From Spirosoma validum (lineage in GTDB: Bacteria; Bacteroidota; Bacteroidia; Cytophagales; Spirosomataceae), in NCBI RefSeq assembly GCF_014699035.1, contig NZ_JACXAA010000005.1:310001-374000 (forward strand): 64,000 bases of DNA, written 5' to 3'. Made by a program: the position numbers and the translations under genes. Positions 26,314-36,749 of this stretch are shown here, piece after piece. Every line of letters starts with the position of its first letter. The stretch's first letter is position 1. The notes beneath the pieces are model-generated. The model did no database searches, was not told the origin of the DNA, and worked only from the letters and a program-made list of their open reading frames with translations.

Positions 26314-27756
26314 ATGAAACCAATTTATTTAGCACTTGTCGCATGTTGCCTATCGACGGGCGTGTATGCGCAACAAGGCGGGAACGTTTTGGAGGCTGCT
26401 CAGGGGGAAGCGCTTAAAAAGGACAAAGAAAAAAGTGACAAAGATATTACGGATGCTAAGGCTTCAGCGAAAGCCAGTACTTGGATGGATCGTGCGAAAA
26501 CCTATCAGAGTATCGCAGCGGGTGGTAATATTAAACTGGATTCTGCTGCCGCTACCACAGCCTACGATGCTTATAAGAAAGTCGTTGAGCTGGATAAAGA
26601 CAAAAAAGGTGGCCCTGGTAAATTAGCCAAAGAGGCAGAAGAGGCCCTGAAAAGCCCGAATATGTATACTGCTTTTATGCAGCAGGGAGTAGCCAAATTC
26701 CAGGCAAAGAACTATCCGGATGCTATTAAGGCAATGATGGTAGCGGGTGATATCAACCCAAAAGATACGCTGGCTCCGTTGTATACAGCTATTGCTGCTC
26801 AGCAGGTGAAAGATAACGCAACGGCTAAAACCCAACTGGAGAAATACATTGCGGGTGGCGGAAAAGACGCTGCTATCTATGGGTCGCTAGCGATGTTATA
26901 TCGGGCCGATAATGAAGTTGATAAAGCCATTGCTGCTCTGGATAAAGGTATTGCACTGGCACCAGCCAATAAAGATCTGGCTAACGAGAAAATCAACCTT
27001 ATGCTGACATCGAACCGAATGGACGAGGCTATTGCCGGGATGAAGCAAATGGTAGAGAAGGACCCCAACAATGTTCAGAATCTGGTTAATCTGTCAATCG
27101 TTTATAATAACATTGCCAGTAAGACAGGTGAAGAGGTTAAGAAGCTGGAAGGCGAAACAAAAAAAGGGGGAAATACGGCGAAGCAGCTTACGGATGCTAA
27201 AAGCATTGTCGATGCGTATAATGCGGAAATAGCCCGGTTAAGTGCTGCCATCAAAAAATCGCCCAAGCCTGAGTTGAAGCGACAATTAGCAGATGTTCAG
27301 AAAAAACTGACTGAGCAAAAAGCAGAAGTTGCCAAATTGGAAGGAGAGGCTAAGGAAGCGGCGGCTGGTGCATCGGCAACAGCCGATTCTGAAAAACGAT
27401 TAACGGAACTAAAAGCGAAGCGGGCTGAGCAGAAAGGTATGGAGAAGCAATATCTGGAAAAAGCTTTAGCCGTTGAGCCGAATAGCTATGACGCTAACTT
27501 CAATATGGGCGTTTTTGTATTCAACGAAGCCGTTGAGCTGAAACAGTCTGTTGACAAGATGGATATGGCCGAGTACGCTAAATCTGGTAAAGAAGCGGAC
27601 GGACGGGTATGTGGAAAATTCAAACAGGCATTACCATACTTCACGAAAGCCAAATCTGTAAAAGAAGAACCAGATTTAGTGGAGAACCTGACGAATACAC
27701 AGAACATCTTAAAACAGTACGAAGAGAAAAAGATCGTCTGCGTTGATAGCAAATAA
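26314..27756 (+). CDS. Secreted TPR/coiled-coil protein
   Basis: A 480-residue protein with a signal peptide (MKPIYLALVACCLSTGVYAQ). At least six TPR-like helical pairs follow in residues 50-270 (for example NYPDAIKAMMVAGDINPKDTLAPLYTAIAAQ and DNEVDKAIAALDKGIALAPANKD). A Lys/Glu-rich coiled coil spans about 275-380, with another TPR near 385-470. It probably acts as a periplasmic scaffold for an envelope complex; the partner is unknown. It has its own terminator and lies between gyrA and an Xre-type regulator. Confidence 0.8.
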   Translation: MKPIYLALVACCLSTGVYAQQGGNVLEAAQGEALKKDKEKSDKDITDAKASAKASTWMDRAKTYQSIAAGGNIKLDSAAATTAYDAYKKVVELDKDKKGGPGKLAKEAEEALKSPNMYTAFMQQGVAKFQAKNYPDAIKAMMVAGDINPKDTLAPLYTAIAAQQVKDNATAKTQLEKYIAGGGKDAAIYGSLAMLYRADNEVDKAIAALDKGIALAPANKDLANEKINLMLTSNRMDEAIAGMKQMVEKDPNNVQNLVNLSIVYNNIASKTGEEVKKLEGETKKGGNTAKQLTDAKSIVDAYNAEIARLSAAIKKSPKPELKRQLADVQKKLTEQKAEVAKLEGEAKEAAAGASATADSEKRLTELKAKRAEQKGMEKQYLEKALAVEPNSYDANFNMGVFVFNEAVELKQSVDKMDMAEYAKSGKEADGRVCGKFKQALPYFTKAKSVKEEPDLVENLTNTQNILKQYEEKKIVCVDSK

Positions 27757-27762
27757 AAGAGG

Positions 27763-27794
27763 ATAGGGTCGGGCTCACTAGAGAACGACCCTAT
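27763..27794 (+). terminator. Hairpin terminator after the TPR gene
   Basis: ATAGGGTCG (27763-27771) pairs perfectly with CGACCCTAT (27786-27794), followed by TTAATA. It starts 6 bp after the stop codon. Confidence 0.8.
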
Positions 27795-28236
27795 TTAATA
27801 ACAACTTTACTTAACATAATATAAATTATATAACAAAATAAACGATTTAGTTCATAAGCATATTAACAAGTTATCCACGTGGAACACTAAAGCGTTGCTT
27901 TACAGTGAGTTAGGACATTATCAGTATAAAAACGCCTTATACGCAGTAGGAAGAGGCTTTTTTGTGAAACTATAAATTATCGTTTGAGAGTAAATGCGGC
28001 TAGTTATTTAAATGAATAATGATTTTATTTTAGAAATATGCCGCGATAAATAAGCGCTTGGTTTTTGACTATGATATGAATCAATAAGGCATTTATCAGA
28101 ATACTCAAACGTCAAAAATCAGCGTAGGAAAAACTGTATCATTCCAGTTAGCGCTAGTGTCGATTGCGTAAAAATACATCTCGACTTTTACGGGTGAATG
28201 ACTAGTCGAATAGGCATGCTTAAACAAATAATCTAC
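27795..28236. other. Intergenic stretch with a second terminator-like hairpin
   Basis: About 440 bp without a gene. At 27928-27963 a stem (AAAAA-GCCT with AGGC-TTTTTT, one bulged base) forms a good intrinsic terminator, about 135 bp beyond the one that already ends the TPR gene. That leaves room for a short untranslated RNA between them. A single sequence close to a DnaA box (TTATCCACG, about 27872) is present but isolated. Confidence 0.45.
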
Positions 28237-28722
28237 CTACGCAGTTGGCGTGAATTCTCTGAAGGAACCATCCGCATAAAAAACCAGAATTCGTTCAACC
28301 TTTTTTTCTGAGGTTGTAGCTTGGGTTTGTTCAGATGCAATGGCTGTAGCTTGTTCTGCAGGTGATGCTGGATTTGGTGTCACTGGTGGAATTTCATTAC
28401 GTTGACTACGTATACCATTTGGTACGTAGGAAAGATCAGGAGATTTATAACGATCCGAACTCAAACGCGATACGTTTCCCCGGCTTGGATAGCCATTCAT
28501 GACAGTTGTATTATTCACTTGATTATCTTCTTCCATAATCCAATCATAGCCTAGTTCTGGAAAGCGACGAATTATTTTCTGAATAATGTCAAAACTGGGA
28601 CGATTTCGTCCTGATAAAATGTGGGAAATACTGGAGCGTTGCACACCGATCTCATCAGCAAAATAGGATGGGGTAAAATTCTTGTCGATGAGTATCTGTT
28701 TGATTTTGTCATTTATAGTCAT
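28237..28722 (-). CDS. Xre-family HTH regulator with conserved C-terminal tail
   Basis: A 161-residue protein. Residues 1-65 form an Xre-type HTH (FADEIGVQRSSISHILSGRNRPSFDIIQKIIRRF). A Ser/Pro/Ala-rich linker of about 75 residues follows, and the last 20 residues carry KVERILVFYADGSFREF. That tail recurs in Bacteroidota HTH proteins as I remember them, and may bind a partner or membrane protein. It is probably an autoregulated regulator with unknown targets. A -7 box lies 28 bp upstream. Confidence 0.8.
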   Translation of the reverse strand: MTINDKIKQILIDKNFTPSYFADEIGVQRSSISHILSGRNRPSFDIIQKIIRRFPELGYDWIMEEDNQVNNTTVMNGYPSRGNVSRLSSDRYKSPDLSYVPNGIRSQRNEIPPVTPNPASPAEQATAIASEQTQATTSEKKVERILVFYADGSFREFTPTA

Positions 28723-28750
28723 GAAATAAACTGTATATTGTTTAATACAA

Positions 28751-28758
28751 CAAATATA
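28751..28758 (-). promoter_or_regulatory. Promoter -7 box for the Xre-type regulator
   Basis: On the minus strand the sequence reads TATATTTG, matching TAnnTTTG, 28 bp before the ATG at 28722. Confidence 0.5.
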
Positions 28759-28813
28759 AACGTAAATAATTTACATATACTATATTAACTTTTTTAGTTT
28801 ACGTGTAAAAAAG

Positions 28814-28851
28814 ACAATGCTACATTATACAATTGTGTAATGTAGCATTGT
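28814..28851 (-). terminator. Intrinsic terminator after dapD
   Basis: A 38-bp palindrome (arms 28814-28832 and 28833-28851, one wobble pair) is followed on the minus strand by CTTTTTT. It lies 67 bp beyond the dapD stop. Confidence 0.85.
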
Positions 28852-28917
28852 TAATAATACTCATGTATATTGACGTTGTTAACTATAGTGGTATGTAAAT
28901 CACATTAATTGTTCAAT

Positions 28918-29733
28918 TTACACGGAAACACTATTTTCACGCAGTGCATCATTCAATGATGTTTTCAGATCAGTAGACGATTTTCGCTGGCCTATAATGA
29001 TGGCACAGGGTACATGAAATTCGCCAGCTGGAAATTGTTTAGCATAACTACCAGGGATTACAACGGAGTTAGCAGGAACGTAACCTTTATATTCCACCGG
29101 GTTAGCACCTGTTACGTCAATGATTTTAGAAGACCCAGTGATAGTAACGCCTGCTCCTAATACCGCTCGTTTGCCAATTCGAGCCCCCTCAACAACAATA
29201 CAACGAGAACCTATAAAGGCACCATCTTCAATAATTACGGGCGCAGCTTGTGGTGGTTCAAGAACGCCACCAATACCTACTCCCCCACTCAAATGAACAT
29301 CTTTGCCAATCTGTGCGCAGCTACCGACCGTTGCCCAGGTGTCAATCATTGTACGCTCATCAATGTAAGCTCCAATGTTTACATAAGAAGGCATAAGGAT
29401 TACTCCTGGGGCCTGGTATGATCCGTACCGTGCTACGGCTGGTGGAACAGCTCTGACTCCTGCTTCAGCGAAACTAGCTTTTAGAGGGATTTTATCATTA
29501 AAGGTGAAAATGCCAACTTTCTCCGTTTTCATTTGCTGACTAACGAAGTAGAGCAATATTGCTTTTTTTACCCATTCATTGACTGTCCATTCGCTGGTGT
29601 TATCAGTCGGTGGTGTAGCTACCCGGAGAACTCCCCTATCTAATTGACTAATAACATCCCGAACAATCTGTAGAGACTCGGGTTTAGTTAATAAGTCCCG
29701 GTTAGCCCATAAATTCTCAATTTCGCTGTTCAT
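28918..29733 (-). CDS. dapD: 2,3,4,5-tetrahydropyridine-2,6-dicarboxylate N-succinyltransferase
   Basis: A 271-residue DapD of the lysine and meso-diaminopimelate pathway. It transfers succinyl from succinyl-CoA to tetrahydrodipicolinate. The N-terminal helical domain (WTVNEWVKKAILLYF) and the left-handed beta-helix with hexapeptide repeats (MPSYVNIGAYIDERTMIDTWATVGSCAQIGKDVHLSGGVGIGGVLEP) are complete, and the length is normal. Other dap genes are not in the window. It needs a promoter within the AT-rich region upstream; a strong terminator follows. Confidence 0.97.
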   Translation of the reverse strand: MNSEIENLWANRDLLTKPESLQIVRDVISQLDRGVLRVATPPTDNTSEWTVNEWVKKAILLYFVSQQMKTEKVGIFTFNDKIPLKASFAEAGVRAVPPAVARYGSYQAPGVILMPSYVNIGAYIDERTMIDTWATVGSCAQIGKDVHLSGGVGIGGVLEPPQAAPVIIEDGAFIGSRCIVVEGARIGKRAVLGAGVTITGSSKIIDVTGANPVEYKGYVPANSVVIPGSYAKQFPAGEFHVPCAIIIGQRKSSTDLKTSLNDALRENSVSV

Positions 29734-31735
<2,002 letters not shown>

Positions 31736-31812
31736 GGTTTGTTAACAATGTAATCAATACTTATGTAAAAATACATTGTTAAACAGTTAGAGCTAATTTA
31801 ATTAGTTAAACT

Positions 31813-31845
31813 AACGGGTGCGATAAATGTTATATCGCACCCGTT
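31813..31845. terminator. Bidirectional terminator between gap and trmB
   Basis: AACGGGTGCGATA (31813-31825) pairs perfectly with TATCGCACCCGTT (31833-31845), followed by TTTTGC. The trmB stop codon lies in the 7-nt loop. A weaker inverted repeat (31742-31752 / 31772-31782) lies closer to gap. Confidence 0.85.
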
Positions 31846-32492
31846 TTGCATTGTAAATAGTTAATTGTAAATCCTTTGTTGTAAAATAGCTCCTCGTACT
31901 TTGTTTTAATCCCTAAATGAATTGTATTCAATTGTGAATTGTATAGATCATATGTAAATTGTAAATTCACAAACCCGAACTCCTCAATCCTCTCTACACT
32001 GTACGCAAATAATTCGGGATTATCGGTTTTTAAATGAAGTGTACCATTCTGAGCCAGAAGCGTTTTATAAATAGTTAGAAAGCGCGGATGCGTCAAGCGA
32101 TGCTTTTCTTGTCTGGGACGTGGCTGTGGATCGGGAAACGTAATCCAGATCTCGTTTACTTCAGCTGGCTGGAAGAATTCCGTCAGAAAATTGATGTCTG
32201 TTCGTAAGAATGCTACGTTCGTCAGACCCAGATTTTGAGCCGCTTTAGAGCCACGAGCAATGCGATCGCCTTTAATATCTACACCAATAAAGTTAGTGTC
32301 AGGAAACGCCTGCGCAAGGCCAATTGTGTATTCACCCTTCCCACAGGCTAACTCAAGAACAATTGGATTATCGTTACCAAAATAGTCCTGTCGCCAGCGA
32401 CCTCGAATCGTTTTATACAGGGGCTTACCTACTTCAATAACATTAGCACTTCCGGCATTGTGCAGAAACCGGTGGGTTTTACGACGCGTCAC
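31830..32492 (-). CDS. trmB: tRNA (guanine-N7-)-methyltransferase
   Basis: A 220-residue TrmB, which adds m7G at tRNA position 46 using S-adenosylmethionine. The SAM site LELACGKGEYTIGLAQ and the family motif ITFPDPQPRPRQEKHRL are visible, along with a C-terminal GIKTKYEELFYNKG segment. The start is GTG at 32492, overlapping the folC stop by one base (TAGTG). It is the last gene of a folC-linked minus-strand run, and its stop sits within the terminator loop. Confidence 0.96.
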   Translation of the reverse strand: MTRRKTHRFLHNAGSANVIEVGKPLYKTIRGRWRQDYFGNDNPIVLELACGKGEYTIGLAQAFPDTNFIGVDIKGDRIARGSKAAQNLGLTNVAFLRTDINFLTEFFQPAEVNEIWITFPDPQPRPRQEKHRLTHPRFLTIYKTLLAQNGTLHLKTDNPELFAYSVERIEEFGFVNLQFTYDLYNSQLNTIHLGIKTKYEELFYNKGFTINYLQCKTGAI

Positions 32493-33778
32493 TATAAATT
32501 GGTTAATTCAGCAATGGTATAATTACTTCCCGTAATGAGGATCAGATCACTCGATGAAGCCTCCTGTAAGGAAGTTGCCAGAGCCTCATTGACATCAACG
32601 AAAGCTTCGCCAACTCGCCCCAGTTGGGCTGCTTCTCGCTGCAATTCATCAACGGGCAATGATCGGGGCGTTTGCGCCTGACAGAAATAATAAACGGCCG
32701 ATTGAGGCAATACCTCCAGCACGTTCGTACGATCTTTATCGGCCACCATCCCGATGACAATCCGCAACGTATCATAAGACAGCGTTCGAACCGTTTCGAA
32801 TAAGGCGACTAAACCCGCCTGATTGTGGGCGGTATCGGCAATAACACGGGGATACTCCTGTAAGATTTGAAAACGTCCCTTCAGACCAGTCAACGACGTG
32901 ACGGAAGCTAAGGCAGATCGTTCGTCAGTAGTCGATACCGGATAGGTTGATTGCAGTTCCTCTACTGTGGCCAGAACAGCGGGTAAGTTACGTAGTTGGT
33001 AACTTCCCAGCAGGTCTAAACTAAACGGTTGTAAAGGCGCCTTATCGTGTGCTACAAGAACGTGTCGACGTCCCTGCACCACGCCACCATCCTGGATGGA
33101 ATACTGTTGATCAGCCTGGATAATCGGTGCCTGGACAGACTTCGCTACGTTCAGAAAAACATCCAGGGTTTCAGCCTGCGTTTCGCCAATAATAGCGAGG
33201 ATTCCGGGTTTGATTATGCCTGCTTTTTCACTGGCAATCTGTGGTAGCGTATCGCCTAATATATCGGTATGATCAAGGCCAATATTCGTGATGACCGAGG
33301 CTACGGGCGTAATGACATTCGTTGAATCTAACCGGCCTCCCAGCCCTACTTCAATGATGGCTAAATCAACGGACTGCCGGGCGAAAAAATCAAACGCCAT
33401 AGCGACGGTTACCTCAAAAAACGATGGCTCAATCGATTCGATCAGGTTCTGATTTTGGGTCACAAACCGGGCAACTTCCTCTTCTGAGATGGGTTGCCCA
33501 TTCAGTCGAATCCGTTCCGTAAATGCTTTCAGATGGGGTGATGTATACAACCCAACCCGGTACCCTGCCGACTGATAAATGGCCGCCAGCATGTGCGATG
33601 TACTCCCTTTTCCATTCGTTCCCGCCACATGAATGCTGCGAAATTTCTGGTGCGGATTGTCAAGCGCTTCGCATAAAGCGAGCGTATTGCCTAATCCGGG
33701 CTTAATCGCTTTGGCACCGATTCGATGAAAAACGGGGAGCCGACTATATAAATAATCGATCGCTTCCGGGTACTGCAT
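32492..33778 (-). CDS. folC: Bifunctional folylpolyglutamate synthase / dihydrofolate synthase
   Basis: A 428-residue Mur-ligase-like enzyme. It adds glutamate to dihydropteroate and to folates. ATP site VAGTNGKGSTSHMLAA (about residues 52-67), the TSPHLKAFTERIRLNG segment and SEKAGIIKPG are intact, as is HNQAG in the C-terminal domain. Length is normal. It starts directly after the stop of the TonB-like gene and overlaps trmB by one base, so the three minus-strand genes are probably co-transcribed. Confidence 0.96.
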   Translation of the reverse strand: MQYPEAIDYLYSRLPVFHRIGAKAIKPGLGNTLALCEALDNPHQKFRSIHVAGTNGKGSTSHMLAAIYQSAGYRVGLYTSPHLKAFTERIRLNGQPISEEEVARFVTQNQNLIESIEPSFFEVTVAMAFDFFARQSVDLAIIEVGLGGRLDSTNVITPVASVITNIGLDHTDILGDTLPQIASEKAGIIKPGILAIIGETQAETLDVFLNVAKSVQAPIIQADQQYSIQDGGVVQGRRHVLVAHDKAPLQPFSLDLLGSYQLRNLPAVLATVEELQSTYPVSTTDERSALASVTSLTGLKGRFQILQEYPRVIADTAHNQAGLVALFETVRTLSYDTLRIVIGMVADKDRTNVLEVLPQSAVYYFCQAQTPRSLPVDELQREAAQLGRVGEAFVDVNEALATSLQEASSSDLILITGSNYTIAELTNL

Positions 33779-34720
33779 TTACTTAGAGGTAATGATGAAT
33801 GAAATGGTTCCGGTTGCCGTCGGCGGGGTCGCTCCTCCTTTTGGGCGAAGCCGAAGCTTCTGTACGGCTCTTTTATAAACCTCAACAACCGATGGACTCA
33901 CTGTAGTTTGACGAGTCTGAACACTAGTAATTTCGCCATCAGCGTCTACAGTTATTTTAAAGACAATTTTGCCCGTTTCATCTGAATCATCATTGACACT
34001 CGGCCGATTCGCCAGTGACCAACCCGATACGTCGAAGGCTACGCCTGTTGCCGCGCCCCCGGGTGTACCATAAAATTCCTTTGCATTAATTTTGCCATTG
34101 GGATTTCCCTTGTCACCTACCCCATTGGCATCATCCCCGTTGTTGTTGCCTCCGGTGCCGGAGGCTTTCCCTATGGTGCCGTTCGAGCCCCCCCCGCCCG
34201 ACGACTTTTTGAAGAGTGCATCATTATTTACAGTTTCCACCTTTTTCGCCGGAGCTGGTGGAGCTGGCTTTTCTACCGGCGCCGTTGCTTTGGGCGATTC
34301 GACTCGCTTCGGTTCTGGTCGCTCCGGCGTGGTAACCGGGCTCTCGGCTTTACTGGCAATAATTGGTTTTTCCGTCGCTGTTTTCGCCGGTTTCGCATCC
34401 TCCACCTTAGGAGTGGGGGTTACGCGCGCCCGCTCAACACGAGGGGGCGTATTTTCCTTAGGATTAGGTCGCTTTTCAGCTGGTTTCTTTTCTTCCGCGT
34501 CAAGGGATGGAGACGGTTTGTTGTGCGTCTGAATCCGTCCACTACCGCGATTATCGGTACCAAAGTTCACCTCCACGAACTGAATCGGGGGTGGATTTGG
34601 AATCGTTTGCGAGAGATGTACCAGGAGCAGGATCGCCACGATCACCACGTTGATGATAACGGCTCCAGCCAGGGATTTTACCCGAATGTCGTCCTCGTTC
34701 TCGAACAGAATACGGTTCAT
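33779..34720 (-). CDS. TonB/TolA-like energy-transducing protein
   Basis: A 313-residue protein. A short cytoplasmic N-terminus is followed by one TM (about 18-40, AGAVIINVVIVAILLLVHL). A long Pro/Lys/Glu-rich periplasmic spacer and a Gly/Asn-rich segment lead to a C-terminal TonB-type domain (GKIVFKITVDADGEITSVQTRQTTVSPSVVEVYKRAVQKLRL). It would link an ExbB/ExbD-type motor to outer-membrane receptors. No exbB or exbD lies downstream; upstream is the divergent menD. The unusually long glycine/asparagine stretch is worth noting. Confidence 0.82.
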   Translation of the reverse strand: MNRILFENEDDIRVKSLAGAVIINVVIVAILLLVHLSQTIPNPPPIQFVEVNFGTDNRGSGRIQTHNKPSPSLDAEEKKPAEKRPNPKENTPPRVERARVTPTPKVEDAKPAKTATEKPIIASKAESPVTTPERPEPKRVESPKATAPVEKPAPPAPAKKVETVNNDALFKKSSGGGGSNGTIGKASGTGGNNNGDDANGVGDKGNPNGKINAKEFYGTPGGAATGVAFDVSGWSLANRPSVNDDSDETGKIVFKITVDADGEITSVQTRQTTVSPSVVEVYKRAVQKLRLRPKGGATPPTATGTISFIITSK

Positions 34721-34868
34721 GGATCAGGGATAATTGGTATATGAGTTAATACTATAACGTTGCGGTAAGCCGCTTCGTTTATACGTACCTAATTCGCTTG
34801 CTCACTCTTTTTAGCAAAGTAACGCAAAATACTAACTAGTTGCCCGGCAAGACATTCGCTTTCCGAAT

Positions 34869-34876
34869 TATGTTTG
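34869..34876 (+). promoter_or_regulatory. Promoter -7 box for menD
   Basis: TATGTTTG matches TAnnTTTG, 23 bp before the menD ATG. Confidence 0.5.
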
Positions 34877-34899
34877 CATACTAATCGTTTATTTATTGT

Positions 34900-36654
34900 A
34901 TGCCTGTTCTCCAACCCATCGTCAATCTGGCTGAACTTCTGTATCAGAAAGGAATTGCCGACATCATCGTTTGCCCCGGTTCCCGCTCGGCTCCGTTAAC
35001 CCTGGCAGTTGCCCGACATCCGAAGTTACGGGTACGGGTTATGGCCGACGAACGATCAGCGGGTTTCGTTGCCTTGGGTATCGCTCAACAAAGTCAAAAT
35101 ACCGTAGCCATTATCTGTACGTCGGGAAGTGCTACGTATAATCTGTCTCCCGCCGTAGTGGAAGCGTTTTTTCAGCAGGTTCCACTCCTACTCTTAACGG
35201 CCGATCGACCGCACGAATGGCTGCATCAACAGGATGGTCAGACAATCAATCAGATAGACCTCTTCGGACCTCACGTTAAACGCAGTTTTGATTTACCCGC
35301 TGATTATGCCCATTCCGATTCCCGCTGGTATATCGAACGCTCGATCAACGAAGCTGTTACGTTGAGTCGATTGGCTCCAGTCGGTCCTGTACACATAAAC
35401 GTACCCGTACGGGAGCCGTTTTACCCAGCGGCTGATGAACCGTTTCAGTACGGCCCTGTCCGTGTCATCGATACGTTGTCGGCTATGCCTGCACTGCCGA
35501 CGGAAACCTGGCATGCTCTACTAGGCGAATGGGATGAGAGCGAACGGACGTTAATCGCCGTTGGGCAGATCCCCAGACACCCTGATTTATTGAACGTACT
35601 GCAAAAAATAAGCGATGAGTTCGGCATACCCATAGTTGGCGAGATAATCAGCAATCTCCCTGTTAATGAGACCTTTATTACCCATAGCGATACGTTCCTA
35701 ACACTGTTAGATGAAGAAAACGGAAAGCGGTTACGCCCTGATTTACTGATCACCATTGGGAATTCGTTCCTGACCCGAAACCTGAAAACGTTTTTTCGTA
35801 CCTACCCCGCTCGTCGCCACTGGCACATTCAACCAACCGTCGATCGGATCAATGATTCGTTCCAGAGTTTGACAACGCTTATTCCGGCAGACCCGTTACA
35901 ATTCCTGGAAAAACTGTTTGCGGATGTCGATTATCAGCGGTTTTTACAAGGCGATGATGACAATGATGCGAATGAGTTTCTGTCCCGCTGGCAACAGGCA
36001 GACCGTCAGGCAACCCGGCTCGTCGAGAAAATCCTATCGACTCCTGATCAACCCATGACTGACTGGTCGGCGACTCAGTTGATTCTAGAACGTATACCCG
36101 AAAACTCTATTCTCCAGTTAGCCAATAGCATGCCCGTTCGCTACGCAAATTATTGTGGCGTCCGGGAAGAACAGGGAATCAGCGTTGCCTCCAATCGCGG
36201 GGTTAGTGGGATTGATGGCTGCCTGAGTACAGCCGTCGGGGCTGCCCTGGCAACCGACCAGATCGTTACGGTGCTCATCGGTGACGTAGCGTTTTTTTAT
36301 GATCGGAATGCACTCTGGTCGGCTCCGGTCCCGCCTAACTTACGGATTGTTTTACTAAATAATGATGCCGGTCATATTTTCCGAATCATTGACGGGCCGG
36401 GCCAGCAACCCGAACTGGAAACTTATTTCGAAACACCCCACGGGTACACAGCTAAACATACAGCCGCCGACGCCCACGTAACGTATCAGGTATGCGACTC
36501 GCTGGAAACCCTCCGCTCGCTCCTACCCGATTTCTTCCAACCCAGTGCAACAGCAAAGCTTCTCGAACTGACAACGAATAAAGATCGAAATCAGGAACAG
36601 TTCATAACTTATAAAACGCAGCTAAAAGAGTTACAGAAAAAGCCTTTGAACTAA
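34900..36654 (+). CDS. menD: SEPHCHC synthase of menaquinone synthesis
   Basis: A 584-residue thiamine-diphosphate enzyme that joins isochorismate and 2-oxoglutarate to form SEPHCHC. The N-terminal CPGSRSAPLTLAV and the ThDP-binding C-terminal part (IGDVAFFYDRNALW, LLNNDAGHIF) are present, and length is normal. The next menaquinone gene visible, menC, is 27 kb away at 61846, so the pathway is dispersed. It is probably monocistronic. Confidence 0.96.
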   Translation: MPVLQPIVNLAELLYQKGIADIIVCPGSRSAPLTLAVARHPKLRVRVMADERSAGFVALGIAQQSQNTVAIICTSGSATYNLSPAVVEAFFQQVPLLLLTADRPHEWLHQQDGQTINQIDLFGPHVKRSFDLPADYAHSDSRWYIERSINEAVTLSRLAPVGPVHINVPVREPFYPAADEPFQYGPVRVIDTLSAMPALPTETWHALLGEWDESERTLIAVGQIPRHPDLLNVLQKISDEFGIPIVGEIISNLPVNETFITHSDTFLTLLDEENGKRLRPDLLITIGNSFLTRNLKTFFRTYPARRHWHIQPTVDRINDSFQSLTTLIPADPLQFLEKLFADVDYQRFLQGDDDNDANEFLSRWQQADRQATRLVEKILSTPDQPMTDWSATQLILERIPENSILQLANSMPVRYANYCGVREEQGISVASNRGVSGIDGCLSTAVGAALATDQIVTVLIGDVAFFYDRNALWSAPVPPNLRIVLLNNDAGHIFRIIDGPGQQPELETYFETPHGYTAKHTAADAHVTYQVCDSLETLRSLLPDFFQPSATAKLLELTTNKDRNQEQFITYKTQLKELQKKPLN

Positions 36655-36749
36655 AACTATAGTTATAGTTACATAATTGCTAATTTTCCTCGCATTGTTA
36701 TCAAATCGAACTTGTTTTCAATGTAACGTCAGTCTTCCTTTCACTCGCC

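Noticed and set aside
27868..27880. DnaA-box-like TTATCCACG
   Set aside because: Single copy with a mismatch and no cluster or AT-rich unwinding element beside it; not an origin.
34092..34532. 146-residue plus-strand frame opposite the TonB-like gene
   Set aside because: Antisense of a Gly/Asn- and Lys/Pro-rich spacer; no independent support.
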